Source of the DNA: Toxorhynchites rutilus septentrionalis
Taxonomy: Eukaryota; Arthropoda; Insecta; Diptera; Culicidae
Reading direction: 5' to 3'
DNA length: 64,000 nt
Assembly (NCBI RefSeq): GCF_029784135.1
Contig: NC_073746.1
Span: 292,974,089-293,038,088, forward strand
A model generated the notes under the pieces. It searched no databases, was not told the DNA's origin, and was given only the letters and a program-made list of their open reading frames with translations. Made by a program: the position numbers and the translations under genes. The stretch's first letter is position 1. Each line of letters opens with the position of its first letter. This document shows positions 9,900 through 20,567 of the stretch, in pieces.

Positions 9900-12800
9900 G
9901 AACGGGTGTCGAAAGTGGCTAAGTGAGGGGGTGCGAGCGAGTCAGAGCGCTATACCTCTCCCGGGGAAGGCCTCCCGGGTCATGGAGGCCTTGCCAACCC
10001 GCTGTCTCCCGGGCAAAGGAGATACACCCAGAAAATGGAGCTACGTTCACGAAGAATACTTAGAATGCGATCGCCCGAGGAGGGTCCCCGAACTGGAGCT
10101 GGTCCTGGAACGGGAGTAAGAGCGAGCGGCCAGCGGCTGGAGGGCGAGGTGCAAGAGCGGGCCACCAGCCGGGTTCAACCCGAAGAGCTACCGCCACACG
10201 GAAACAGCAGCCATCGACATCACCCAAGAAACGCTGCGCCTACGAGGCGTGTTGTGACTGCCAGACGGCAGTCGTCCACACTCGTGGGTACCACTAGGCG
10301 CCGGATCATGTGGACACACGAAATGAACGAATTCGTGATCCGCGCCTATTACATCTGCACTGCTTTGGAGACGGACATGAGCGGTCGCCCTCGAATACTA
10401 ACAATGTTCGAGGAAGCGTATCCAGAGTTCGTCGGGAGGCTTGATCAGAACGCGATGAACGCGAGGCGTAGAGCGATAGTACGCAACAATATGCTCTCCC
10501 AAACGCAAATCGACGATATCAAGCAGCAGGTGCAGAGAGAAATAAGCTCCAGGAACAACAGAGCAAGCGATGTGTCGAGACGAAGTTCAGTACGGCTGAG
10601 CAATTCATTCGCGAGTGGGGCACGCGAATCAGCACCAGTGGAGGCCACAGTACAACAACCCCCTGAGCCGGAAGACCCACAGCCAGATCAACAACTACTA
10701 CGCGATCTGGTCTTCCACTACGACGAGGCGATTTCACAGTTCCGCGACACAGACCCATTGTCGCGCCCCAGGATTCCGAAGTTGCAGCATTCCCGCAGGC
10801 TGACAAGTGCAGTAAAGCTCATGAACGAGCACGTTCTTCCGCTGCACTTGGTTGATGCTGAGAACATGGAGGAGCTGCAACTGAAAGTTTACTGTGCTGC
10901 TGTGGCGACCGCCAAAAGTTTAGGATACCGTATTAGGCCAAGAGGCGGACTGCTCCAACATCTCCGTGAAAGGCGTGAGCCTCCATGGCGAAGGAGATTG
11001 GAGCAACGGATCCTAAACAAGCGCGCCGCAATTGGAAGACTGATGGCGTACAAAAGAGGCAGCAGATCGGTGAAATTATGTCGCCAAGTTGCTGTGATCG
11101 TGCGGCCTACTGAACTTCGCCAGCTGGGAGCTCACCAGCTGACGGAAAAACTCGACACACTGGTACAGCAATTGAGCGTCCTTACAAAACGGCTGAAACG
11201 TTACTCTGACTCTGCAAAGCGCCAGGAACAAAATCGGATGTTCAGATATAACGAGAAAGCGTTTTACGACCACATTAGCGACGAGAAGCCCGACTACCGC
11301 GAAGGTTTGCCAGATATTAGCGATGTGACGAACTTCTGGGCTGGTATTTGGGAGACCCCAGTAGAACATCGCGACGGGCAAATGTGGTTAAGACGGGAGG
11401 AGGAGAGTTGTGGTGAAATTGGAGAGATGCCAGCTATCATCGTCGGAGAGAACGATGTCCGCGAAGCCTCGCGGTACCTGAGGAACTGGGCAGCACCGGG
11501 CCCCGATGGTGTCCAGAACTTTTGGCACAAGAAGCTGACCGTCGCACATCCAAAGATAGCTGAGTGCTTCAACAAGGTGCTACGTGACCCACACAACCTT
11601 CCTGAATTCGCCACCCGTGGCGTCACCTTCCTCCTCCCGAAAGACAGCAACACATTGAACCCATCAAAGTACAGACCGATAACGTGCCTATCGAGTCTGT
11701 ACAAAATACTGAGCAGCATAATTACCGCCAAAGTTTCTGCTCACTGCGAACAGCATCACATCATCGCAGAAGAGCAGAAAGGATGCAGGAAAAATACGCA
11801 TGGCTGCAAAGACCAGGCCATCATCGACGCAGCCATAGTCGGCCAGGCGGTATATAACCAGCGGAACCTAAGTATGGCCTACATCGATTACAGGAAGGCT
11901 TATGACTCCATACCTCACTCGTTTCTCGTCCGGGTATTGGAGCTCTACAAAATTGATCCCGTCGTCGTTAGGTTCCTGCAGCATGCGATGAGGCAGTGGA
12001 GTACGTCTCTGCACCTCAGTGATGGGGAAAATGTGTTGCAGTCTAGAACGCTGCAGATAAAGAGGGGGATATTCCAAGGCGACTCTTTCAGCCCGCTTTG
12101 GTTTTGTCTGGCACTGAACCCCCTCAGTAGGACGCTCAATAGAAACGGTCATGGCTATAAAATAAGGTATGGCGACGGCGCCTACGAAGAAGTGACCCAT
12201 ACCTTTTACATGGACGATCTCAAGGTCTACGCTGATTCACGTCAGCGTCTAGGTGTAGCTATCCGGGTTGTCGAAGACATAAGCAGGGACATCTGTATGG
12301 AGTTCGGCCTCGACAAGTGTCGCTGTGTCCACCTGCTGAAAGGACAGCTTACCGAATCCGGAGGCTACGAGGTCTATGACGGCGAGTTCATAAGAGACAT
12401 GGTTCGTGGCGAATCCTATATATATCTTGGATTCCGACAGCTCACCGGGATTCGCCACTCCAACATCAAGACGGAGCTGCGAGACAAGTTCTTGAGTCGA
12501 GTGAACTGTGTCCTGAGGACTTTCCTCAACGCGGGGAACAAGGTACGCGCGATCAACACATTCGCGGTTCCCCTGCTGACCTTCAGTTTTGGTGTAGTCA
12601 AATGGAGCAAAACTGACCTAGAGGACCTTGAGAGGAGGATGAGGTAAGCATTTAAAGAGGCCGGAATGCACCATCCTCAATCGGCACTGGAGAGAGTTTC
12701 ACTGCCACGCAAAGAAGGGGGACTTGGAATAGTCGACATATCTGCACTGTGTGTTGCCCAGGTACGACAACTGCGCGAGTACTTCGCAGAACGCGCCAAC

Positions 12801-13118
12801 CAAAACGCGCTATACCGGGCTGTCTGCGCCGCTGACAGAGGATACAGCGCTCTGCACTTGGCGCAAGCGGAGTACCAACTAAACTGCAATCTGCAGACTG
12901 TGGCTGTGGCTAACGCGTGGTGAACTCTCTTCAGTAGTAGAAGCCGACATGATAGCCATCCAGGACAGGATAATGCCGACGAGAAACTGCAGGCGGTACG
13001 TCTGGCATCAAGACGTTGATGACATTTGCCGGATGTGCCATCAACCAGGTGAAAACATAGAGCACATTATGGGAGGCTAGGTTCGCCTAGTTAAGAAGTG
13101 AGATAAGTCTGCCAAAAA
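9900..13118 (+). mobile_element. R4/Dong-like non-LTR retrotransposon, decayed
   Basis: GC-rich 5' region, a single long ORF starting at 10035, and a truncated nuclease region. The copy ends in a short 3' UTR, an A tract at about 13114-13123, and CATATTC repeats (13123-13151). The left boundary is approximate, chosen where composition and coding sense change. I could not identify a target duplication. R4-clade elements favour simple-repeat targets, which the CATATTC repeats might represent. Confidence 0.7.
10035..13079 (+). pseudogene. R4/Dong-like ORF: N-terminal domain, reverse transcriptase, truncated restriction-like endonuclease
   Basis: 870 codons are open from the ATG at 10035. An in-frame TAA at 12645 follows, then same-frame coding (HHPQSALERVSLPRKEGGLGI) to 12923. 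A frameshift then leads to coding through 13079. Near residue 92 the N-terminus has a Trp-rich block, MWTHEMNEFVIRAYYIC, whose role I do not know. Reverse transcriptase motifs are GPDGVQNFW (about 487), KYRPITCLSSLYK, EEQKGCRKNTHGCKDQ, AYIDYRKAYDS (about 614), IFQGDSFSPLWFC and FYMDDLK (about 725). These match the R4/Dong/Rex6 group, which uses a C-terminal restriction-like endonuclease. Only the first part of its zinc motif survives (CRMCHQPGENIEHI) before sequence is lost. It is dead through a stop, a frameshift and a C-terminal deletion. Confidence 0.85.
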
Positions 13119-13151
13119 AAAAACCATATTCCATATTCCATATTCTCCAAT

Positions 13152-13620
13152 AAAATTATAGTTATTCATCGGCATCGAATATAGTATATGGAGCTAGTAC
13201 GTTCGGTTGAATTTAATTTTTTATTATCATTGGCAACACTGAACAATTCGCTGAAAAATTATTTTTATGAGTTTTCTAATCAGCAGTCGGTTGATTTCAT
13301 TCGGATTCAACAGAAAAGTAGTCCTGGATCGAATCCAGAAATTCATTATTACCGTTGCCCTCTTGTTTCTCTAGCGCACCGACAGTTGAATTAGGGCCCC
13401 ACAAGAAACTCGATCAAATCGACATGGGCGACGAAAGTGTTAAATCAGGGCCTGACGGAGCATTCAACAATGAAATTACAAGCTTACCCAGCAAGAAAAT
13501 GCTTTCCAGATTATCTATGCTGGTTTATTAACACATTATTGACAATTTACTATTTTTTCTATCTAGAGAAAATTTTGTATCGGACGAATGAGCTGAATTT
13601 TATATTCATTGTTTAATGTT
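13152..13620. repeat. Non-coding; includes a dispersed repeat unit
   Basis: No gene seen. About 13320-13432 matches the reverse complement of 16853-16960; the shared core includes ctagcgcaccgacagttgaa and gggcgacgaaagtgtta. A shorter relative lies near 52708-52755. The inverted pair brackets about 3.4 kb that includes the MITE and SINE. The class is unknown. Confidence 0.5.
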
Positions 13621-14512
13621 TTGACGTAGAACTACGTATTTCATTAAGGGTGCCAAATCAGAAAACAGGTCACGTTTTTATCGAATAAAGTTGACGTTAA
13701 TAACTATTTTTGCCGCGAACGTGTTTATACGATTTATACACCAAACAAATCGGAAATTCCCTAAGATTTGTTTGATATGCTATACATTACAATCCCATAG
13801 TCTGTATATAGTTTAAATTGATGAAAATTGGAAGCATTGCCATTTACTCATACATTTGTTCTGTCCATTTGTGTGCTTTCCTGAACAGAGCTGTCAATAA
13901 CGAGCAACTTATCGACGAGCAACGAAGGGGAAATCGTAAGATGTAAAGTCTCCGTGAATAATGGAAAAGAAGAAGAACGAACGGGAATATATTGGGGAGT
14001 ATGAAGTTATTCAATAAGTTATATTAAGTTATTAATTTATTTGGGCTCGCGTGCCAGTCGCAAAACTGCTTTCAACTAGGAATGCATTTGCGCTAATCAT
14101 GATCATAATGAAGCAGTCCTACTCTTTTCGAGGTTGTTGAGATTAACAGATAGAGTTTATTTCATTTATTTAGTCACCAAGAAAGTAAATATCGTTCTGA
14201 AATTTTGTATATGATTTGGTTTCACTTACCAGTGGCAAAACATTTTCCACTGAAGATGACAGCTGCGCTTATCTCGAGCATGTATTGTTCTGCGAGCACA
14301 AGCATGAATCGTCAAACAATTATCGTCAAATGTTTCTACAATGAAAAAAACATTTCAGGGCGTCAAACTGGTCAAACTGGTAGAATGGTTATTTCAAAGT
14401 TTTCGTAACAGTTTAAAATAATATCCACAGTTATCAACAAGCGACTTGAATGAAACTACAGCGTAGTTCTACGTCAACAATGCGGTCGTGTCTTAAACAC
14501 AACCTCCTGTGA
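13621..14512 (+). mobile_element. MITE with palindromic inverted repeats, copy 1
   Basis: Starts ttgacgtagaactacg (13621-13636) and has the perfect reverse complement at 14462-14477. The termini are 16 bp and nearly self-complementary. A conserved block, 14478-14512, follows (tgcggtcgtgtct, then acacaacctcctgtga). It also follows copy 2 at 51507-51540 and ends the composite repeats, so it probably belongs to the element. No coding capacity. Copy 2 at 49483-51540 shares the body but carries an insertion. Confidence 0.75.
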
Positions 14513-14564
14513 TTTTATTGTTTCAAAATGGTTAGACATCAATTGCTTTTGTTTCTAATATAAT

Positions 14565-14698
14565 TTGATTGTTTTGCGTGAGCTTGAGCGTTTCTCTCCT
14601 TATAGCGACGTCTAAGCTCTCTATAACGACAATCTTTTATAGCGACAATTCTCTATAACGACGGTCCCTTGCGATGTCGCTATAGAGAGATTTTACTG
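14565..14698 (-). repeat. One end of a pogo/Tigger-like element
   Basis: Repeated units of tatagcgac and tataacgac end in tatagagagattttactg, followed by TA. Read on the minus strand this is TA-CAGTAAAATCTCTCTATAG, the CAGT-plus-CTATA layout of pogo-like termini with a TA target. The other end was not found, so the copy is truncated. Confidence 0.5.
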
Positions 14699-15015
14699 TA
14701 TTTGTTTTTTTACTTATTTACATATTTACACTTTACATCATACACATCAATTACGTAAATGAAATACATTGAAATAAGATGGTTTGAATGATTTGATTTT
14801 TTTTGTTGTTGTCGGCAGTCATCGTTCAAAGCACTCAATTCCTCTGTATGTCATAGCTCTTATCTCCACATATTCGTTTGATCTTCATCAACGAATAGAT
14901 CAAATACGTAGAATCATTCAAACATACTTACAATATATTAGTTATTGTTTATTCAATCATAAAAATATTCATTAGAAATAATTTATTTGGCAGAACAACG
15001 TTTGCCAGGTCAGCT

Positions 15016-15291
15016 TCTTCTTCTTGAATGGCGTTAACGTTCCCTGTGGAACTTTTGCCGTCTCAACGTATGCATTAACTAGCATCATTCATTGATACTT
15101 AGTTGAGATTTCTTAAGCCAAATAACACGCCTTGAATGTATTCCGAGGGGCAAACTCTAGAATACACGTGACCACAGTGCAAGTCGAAGGAAATTTCTCT
15201 GACGAAAAATTCCCCCGGCCAGAACGGGAATCGAACCCGAACACCCGGCATGATAATATGAGACGCTAACCACTCGGCCACGGGTTCACCC
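15016..15291 (-). mobile_element. tRNA-derived SINE (Feilai-like), copy 1
   Basis: On the minus strand the 5' 75 bases resemble a tRNA: box A tggccgagtggttagcg and box B ggttcgattcc, at about 15216-15288. A body of about 190 bp unrelated to tRNA and an AAG-rich 3' tail (read agaagaagaag) follow. Pol III would transcribe it, and a LINE would mobilise it. A second copy at 63182-63450 shares head and body. The Feilai name is inferred from host and structure. The left flank (tttgccaggtcagct, 15001-15015) looks like a Helitron 3' end, so the SINE may sit in one. Confidence 0.85.
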
Positions 15292-16840
15292 TAGTACTCA
15301 GCTAGTACTTCTATAAAATTGGGATGTTACATGAAAAATGCTTCCGTCACAATGAGAAATAAGTGAAAATTGTTTTAAATGAATAAAGAAATTTAAAGAT
15401 AAGTTGGTTCACTAACTAACGAGATTTTCATCGTTTTCCTCCGGTTTGTTTCATTTTATTCTAATATCAGGTTGATGCAAAAATGAATAAAGACAAATAA
15501 ATTGTTTCCATTTTCATAGCTTCGAAATATCGCGCCAGAGATGACTTTTTTTCATGACACTTGGCGCAACAAACACACAAAACAAAAATTGTTTGCTGGA
15601 AAATATTGCCGCTTTGAAGTTGCCGCATAACGTGGAAATGATATTTTCAGTACCAAATCATCTAACCAATATATTTCCTGCGTTGGCAGTGCGAAACACC
15701 GACTTCAATTAGACACTCAACCACATTTCGGCATAACCTAGCTATACGCACGTCCGCAGCTAGCGAAAAAAAATCCTTCAGCGTCGCGGCAGAGGTAAAC
15801 GATTTGAGCATTTCGCGCATAAAACATAACCATAAATTGTGTATACACACAAAAACCCACAAACACTAGTGCCAATTAAACGGCGTTCGTTTTAATTTTC
15901 GCTTGCCCCACTCTCACGCGTGAGATGGCCGGAAATATACACAAAACGCAATAAAAGCCGAGATATTATAATTGGAATGTTGCATGCTGCAGGCCGGACC
16001 GAAATCAATTTACGGTCACAGTGCGATGTGAACATATGTCTAAGCGTTAGAAGCCACAAAAATCTAACCTGGAAATGGATGCACGGAAAAAGAGCTACCA
16101 CACCACTGCTGGCTGCCCCCGCAATTAATTTTCCGAACTAATTACCCGTGCGTACCGTTTTTCGCGGCGTGGACTTTCAAATCTGGCGCGATGTGGCGCT
16201 TCGGTTTACCGGGTGAATAACAGGAGCAAGGGAAGAATAATGGCGGATGGTGGCGATGCCTAGCGGATTGGCGGTAAAATTCGATTAGAACCAACGTCGC
16301 TGGCATACGGCATTGGCACGGTGACACCACCTACGACGATAACGACGACTGCGGCTACGTATTCCGGCGGTCTGCTTTTAGGGTGGATCGTTTCGAGATA
16401 ATTAGGTGCACGAAAAATTGACCGAATCCGGTTGGGATCGGGATAATGAATGGGTGTTCTTGAACAATCTGAAATGGGAAACTTTTTCTGATTGATCGCT
16501 TGGGGGAATTTTTGAAAAAATATGTATGAGCATCAACCCTCTCGATTAGCCTTTCTGAATAATTTGTTTTAGTTAAAAATGAGCTTAAAGCTCTGATGTC
16601 ACTGTTACTTCAAATCTGGAATCAGTAATAATTCGTTTTAGTTAACAATGAGTATTATAATCATTTGGCGCCACTAGTTTTTGTGATCCGCAAAATTTTT
16701 CAAGAGTTGCACATGGAGAAAGTCAACAGAGATAATTAGATTTTAGAAAATTAGTTGAAACTGGCTAAATGAATCGTGTATGGCGTTCGTGAAAGTTTTC
16801 ATAGCGGAAAACTGTCTTTGGAATGCATAAAACTTCGCAC
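15292..16840. other. Non-coding stretch, no gene seen
   Basis: Short ORFs only, with no recognisable domain. About 15890-16480 is less AT-rich and lacks the repeats common elsewhere, so it may be single-copy DNA. I see no splice-bounded exon that I can support. Confidence 0.5.
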
Positions 16841-16852
16841 CCTAACACTTTC

Positions 16853-17000
16853 GTCGCCCAGAGCGATTCGCTCGAGTTTCTTGCGGGGCCCAAATTCAAC
16901 TGTCGGTGCGCTAGAGAAATAAGAGGAGAATTCGGGTTCGATTCAAGACTACTTTTTATTGGAGAATATGGAACATTCCGTTCAATCGATTGCAAAGATT
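16853..17000 (-). repeat. Inverted partner of the 13320-13432 repeat
   Basis: Reverse complement similarity to 13320-13432 over about 110 bp, including the core ggtgcgctagagaaa and a following actactttt. It lies just upstream of the Harbinger fragment and could be part of that transposon or its flank. Confidence 0.5.
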
Positions 17001-17129
17001 CTGTAAATATAGCATACCAAGAACATATGTCACTTTTGTGGGAAAATATCGTCATAAACTATATCACATTTGGCAACTCCGGCTTTCACGTGATTCGTTT
17101 TCATTGTTCTTTGCGCTTGGTAGATGAAA

Positions 17130-17540
17130 AGCTAAAAGAAGTCGTAAGTCGTAAAAACGGTAAAAAAGGCTCTCTGACTGGTAGAAAATGGGCCAAACAG
17201 TGGTTTATTGATAGGGAGAAGTCACCACGAAAAATTATTCAAAGAATTGAGAGTAATTGAACCAAATGATTTTCGCAACTTTGTGCGAATGGGCAGAGAA
17301 TTATTTGATAAACTCCTCGCTTTGGTTACTCCTGAAATCGGTAAAAGGAACACTATCATGCGCGATGCAATTGCTGTACGCCAAGGGTTGTCCATAACCC
17401 TACGATATCTCGCAACCGGGAATAGTTTTGAAGATCTGAAGTTTTTAACTGCTGTGTCACCTCAGTTTACTACTGTCGCAAAGTCGCTAAGATTTGAGCC
17501 TTCCAAAAACCGTAAAATCACCCAAGTGCATGGAATCTGA
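17130..17540 (+). pseudogene. PIF/Harbinger transposase fragment
   Basis: Two overlapping frames join near 17205-17215: GRKWAKQWFIDREK in the first, then HHEKLFKELRVIEPNDFRNFVRMGRELFDKLLALVTPEI and MRDAIAVRQGLSITLRYLATGNSFEDL in the second. This is the N-terminal part of the HARBI1-type DDE nuclease, before the first catalytic Asp: F-R-N-F-hydrophobic-R-M, then TLRYLATG. One frameshift and loss of everything after residue 130 or so make it a fossil. No inverted repeats or 3-bp TWA duplication were identified. Confidence 0.75.
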
Positions 17541-17836
17541 GTTATGAAAAAAAATTGATGCCAAATGTCTTCAAATTGCATGAAACGTAGAGACCTACTC
17601 TGCCCATGTTTGCATAGGAGACGTAATCACCAACACCATTAGTGTTGGGAAAACGCATTTTTATTGTTTTTTGGCCTACAAGCATAACCACGCAAATTTC
17701 CAATGAAATGATCTGTCCAGTTGAAGGATATTATCGACAAAAAGAGAGCCTAGGAGATTTTGCAGATTAAAACCTTTGCTTTCCTTTTTGAAAACGCTTG
17801 CGTCTATTTATGCGGACAATCAATCGTTTTGACGTA

Positions 17837-18716
17837 GGATTACGTCTTTCGGGAACATACTGGGGTACAAATTGAAAATCGAAAATCGAACACATCGTGA
17901 AAATTGTCCAATTTCAAACGCTTATTGCTCAGTCATTTCATGATGGATTGATGAAATTTTTGCGTCAATCGATCTGGGCACTCCATTACAATTTTTTATA
18001 TTGAATAAAATAATATATGTCATGAAACTAATTATCGAACAATTGAAAAATCTCAACCCCTATCCTAACGAAAATATCCACTTCTAAATGGTCGAAATTG
18101 ACGATACATGCGGCGGTTCCCTAACAGATTACGGATTACGTCTTTCGGGAACATACTGGGGTACAAATTGAAAATCGAAAATCGAACACATCGTGAAAAT
18201 TGTCCAATTTCAAACGCTTATTGCTCAGTCATTTCATGATGGATTGATGAAATTTTTGCGTCAATCGATCTGGGCACTCCATTACAATTTTTTATATTGA
18301 ATAAAATAATATATGTCATGAAACTAATTATCGAACAATTGAAAAATCTCAACCCCTATCCTAACGAAAATATCCACTTCTAAATGGTCGAAATTGACGA
18401 TACATGCGGCGGTTCCCTAACAGATTACGGATTACGTCTTTCGGGAACATACTGGGGTACAAATTGAAAATCGAAAATCGAACACATCGTGAAAATTGTC
18501 CAATTTCAAACGCTTATTGCTCAGTCATTTCATGATGGATTGATGAAATTTTTGCGTCAATCGATCTGGGCACTCCATTACAATTTTTTATATTGAATAA
18601 AATAATATATGTCATGAAACTAATTATCGAACAATTGAAAAATCTCAACCCCTATCCTAACGAAAATATCCACTTCTAAATGGTCGAAATTGACGATACA
18701 TGCGGCGGTTCCCTAA
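17837..18716 (+). repeat. 296-bp tandem triplication
   Basis: The unit beginning ggattacgtctttcgggaac occurs at 17837, 18133 and 18429, a constant 296-bp spacing. By eye the three units are identical. The junctions read cctaacagattacggattac. Other copies of the same repeat (21420-21790, 43590-43870, 48633-48930) have a single unit, so the expansion is specific to this copy. Confidence 0.9.
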
Positions 18717-18900
18717 CAGAGACATCAAAACCAAGCTGCCTGGGGGAAATCTTCATTGCAAATACATGAAAGTAGGGGGAGCTTTTGTTCCTACCGAAAT
18801 GTATTCCCTAACAGAGACATCAAAACCAAGCTGCCTTGGGGAAATCGGCATTGTAAATATATATAAGTCGGGGGCATTTTTATATTGCAAGTAGAGACGA
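18711..18900 (+). repeat. 95-bp subrepeats, two units
   Basis: Units starting ccctaacagagacatcaaaa at 18711 and 18806, a 95-bp period. The same period appears on the minus strand at 43345-43590 (three units) and 21380-21510 (two units), so copy number varies between copies of the composite element. Confidence 0.85.
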
Positions 18901-19678
18901 ATGAACTCTCAGAGTTTAAAGTCTCTCTAATTCAATACCTTCCTTCCTTCCTTATATTGCAAGTAAGGTGAGTGATACTATTGATTCAGATAAAATTAAA
19001 ATTTGGAACTTTAATGTTGATTGCTTCGTGAAATTTCATATCAATGACATATCAATGAGTTTGTGTAGAATTGTATATGGTAGCAGTTGTGTTAAAAATT
19101 CAAATTCAATTTATTTCTATTTTAATAAATAAAAACCAAAGTGTGTTCCCGCTCGAGAACGGGTCGTTTGGTTTAAGCTGTCTGTTTTGTTGTTTTCATT
19201 TCCATCCAAGGAAAGTTTATACGGCGAGAAAAATTGGAAAAGTGAAGAAATATTAGAAAAAGTGATGGCTCTACATATAGTATTAGGTGTAGTTAGTCAA
19301 ACAAAAATTCGCATTGGGTTGAATGAACACTCAGAAAGTAAAAATTATAAAAGAAAATTACCTTCTCCTTTTCAAATATATTTTTTCTATATTAAAGTAA
19401 CATGTTTTTACTGATGAGAAAGATTGATAATTGTGTTCGGTATTGGTTATTATCTCATATTACATTGGTGAGTTTTTTCTTCTTCTTTATTTCATCCATA
19501 CATAACACAGGAGGCATCTCGTATAAGATCACAGAGGGCGGTTTTCATCATATCTCGTTCCACTTCGGTATCTTTTATCTGACACGCACCATCCAACGAC
19601 TGTTTATCATCCATCTGTTATCATCACTCGGTAAACACTGGTGGAGTGAACAAACAATACCCAACAACCAAACAAAAC

Positions 19679-19722
19679 GGCCCTTTTTAGGAGGCCACCA
19701 AATCATTATCAAAGAGTTCAAC
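19679..19722 (+). other. Decayed histone-type 3' stem-loop and downstream element
   Basis: ggccctttttaggaggcc (19679-19696, with a GA insertion in the right arm) is preceded by AAACAAAAC and followed by ACCAAATC and caaagagttcaacgatg. This matches the histone mRNA 3' processing layout: 6-bp stem, 4-base loop, ACCA, then a purine-rich downstream element. The intact version is at 42811-42826 on the minus strand. Confidence 0.55.
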
Positions 19723-19822
19723 GATGTAATTCATAAAACATATCCGAAATCAAGAGACAGCCTAACGGAATCCAACGTCAACTATGCGGTCTTGTCTCGG
19801 ACACAACCCTCCTGTGACTTGT

Positions 19823-20567
19823 TTTTAATGAACATTTGTTCGTATAGCTAGACGTAATCACCAGGTTGCTTTGTCTGTAGTGTTAGCATTTACCTTTCCG
19901 ATAATAGTCAAAACGTCTCCGTCGATAGTTTCAGTTGTTGTCGAATAAATTCAAATAGGTTTGGAAGAAATTCCAATGAACTTACCATCACATGAAGAAA
20001 TTGAAGGTATTGTCAAAAAAAAAACATCTAAAAGATGTTTCAAAGCCTTCATTTAATTTCATTGACCAGCTTCAGCTTCAAAAATCGCAGTGGGATTTTA
20101 TAATTGAAAAAGTTTTGCTGTAATACCGATAGATAAACATGATTATTGGATTAATTTACCAGAGACTCAAACAGGTTTAAGTTTTAAGATTAGTTGTATT
20201 AGATTAGCAAAAATGAAATATCAATGTGTTTTATTGAACTTGGGTTAAGTATTCAAAATAGATGTTCGCAAAATGAATTAAACGGCTGAATTTGCAGTAA
20301 AATTTCTATACAACAGCACAACAGCTGTATCTAAATCGTAATTCCTAAGCTGGATACCATTCAAACTGAAGTAGTATTGTTTAATATTGATAGCGCATGA
20401 TAAAATGGGCTGTTCATTCATGCAACTGATTATTATAAAAATGAGTAAATTAAACTGACTGGCTATTAATAGTCTGATTTTTTTACTTACGCCAACGTTA
20501 TGAGTAAATGTTAAGTACGTTGAATTATTCGATATCGAATTTGATGAGTGATAATGCTAAGAAACAA
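19823..20567. other. AT-rich non-coding stretch
   Basis: No gene, conserved motif or clear repeat boundary seen. Confidence 0.4.

Larger units (their letters stand above)
17831..19822 (+). mobile_element. Composite non-autonomous repeat with palindromic left end, copy 1
   Basis: Begins with gacgtaggattacgtc (17831-17846), preceded by TTTT. It contains a 296-bp triplication, two 95-bp subrepeats (18711-18900), an AT-rich body (18960-19500), a decayed histone-type stem-loop (19679-19696), and the conserved right end tgcggtcttgtctcggacacaacc (about 19791-19822; only its core is shared exactly). Inverted copies are at 42704-43874 and 20747-21797 (3' truncated). A partial copy is at 48629-49480, and a 3' scrap at 63570-63790. 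ORFs inside it are not protein-like. Transposon class is unknown. Confidence 0.65.

Noticed and set aside
15216..15288. tRNA gene on the minus strand
   Set aside because: The tRNA-like head is the 5' part of a SINE; it continues into a SINE body shared with 63182-63450, and its acceptor stem does not pair well.
17837..18716. CRISPR-like array
   Set aside because: Three 296-bp units without spacers in eukaryotic repeat DNA; plain tandem duplication.
19402..19851. 149-codon ORF with hydrophobic start
   Set aside because: It is the 3' part of the composite repeat, including the stem-loop region; other copies do not keep the frame.
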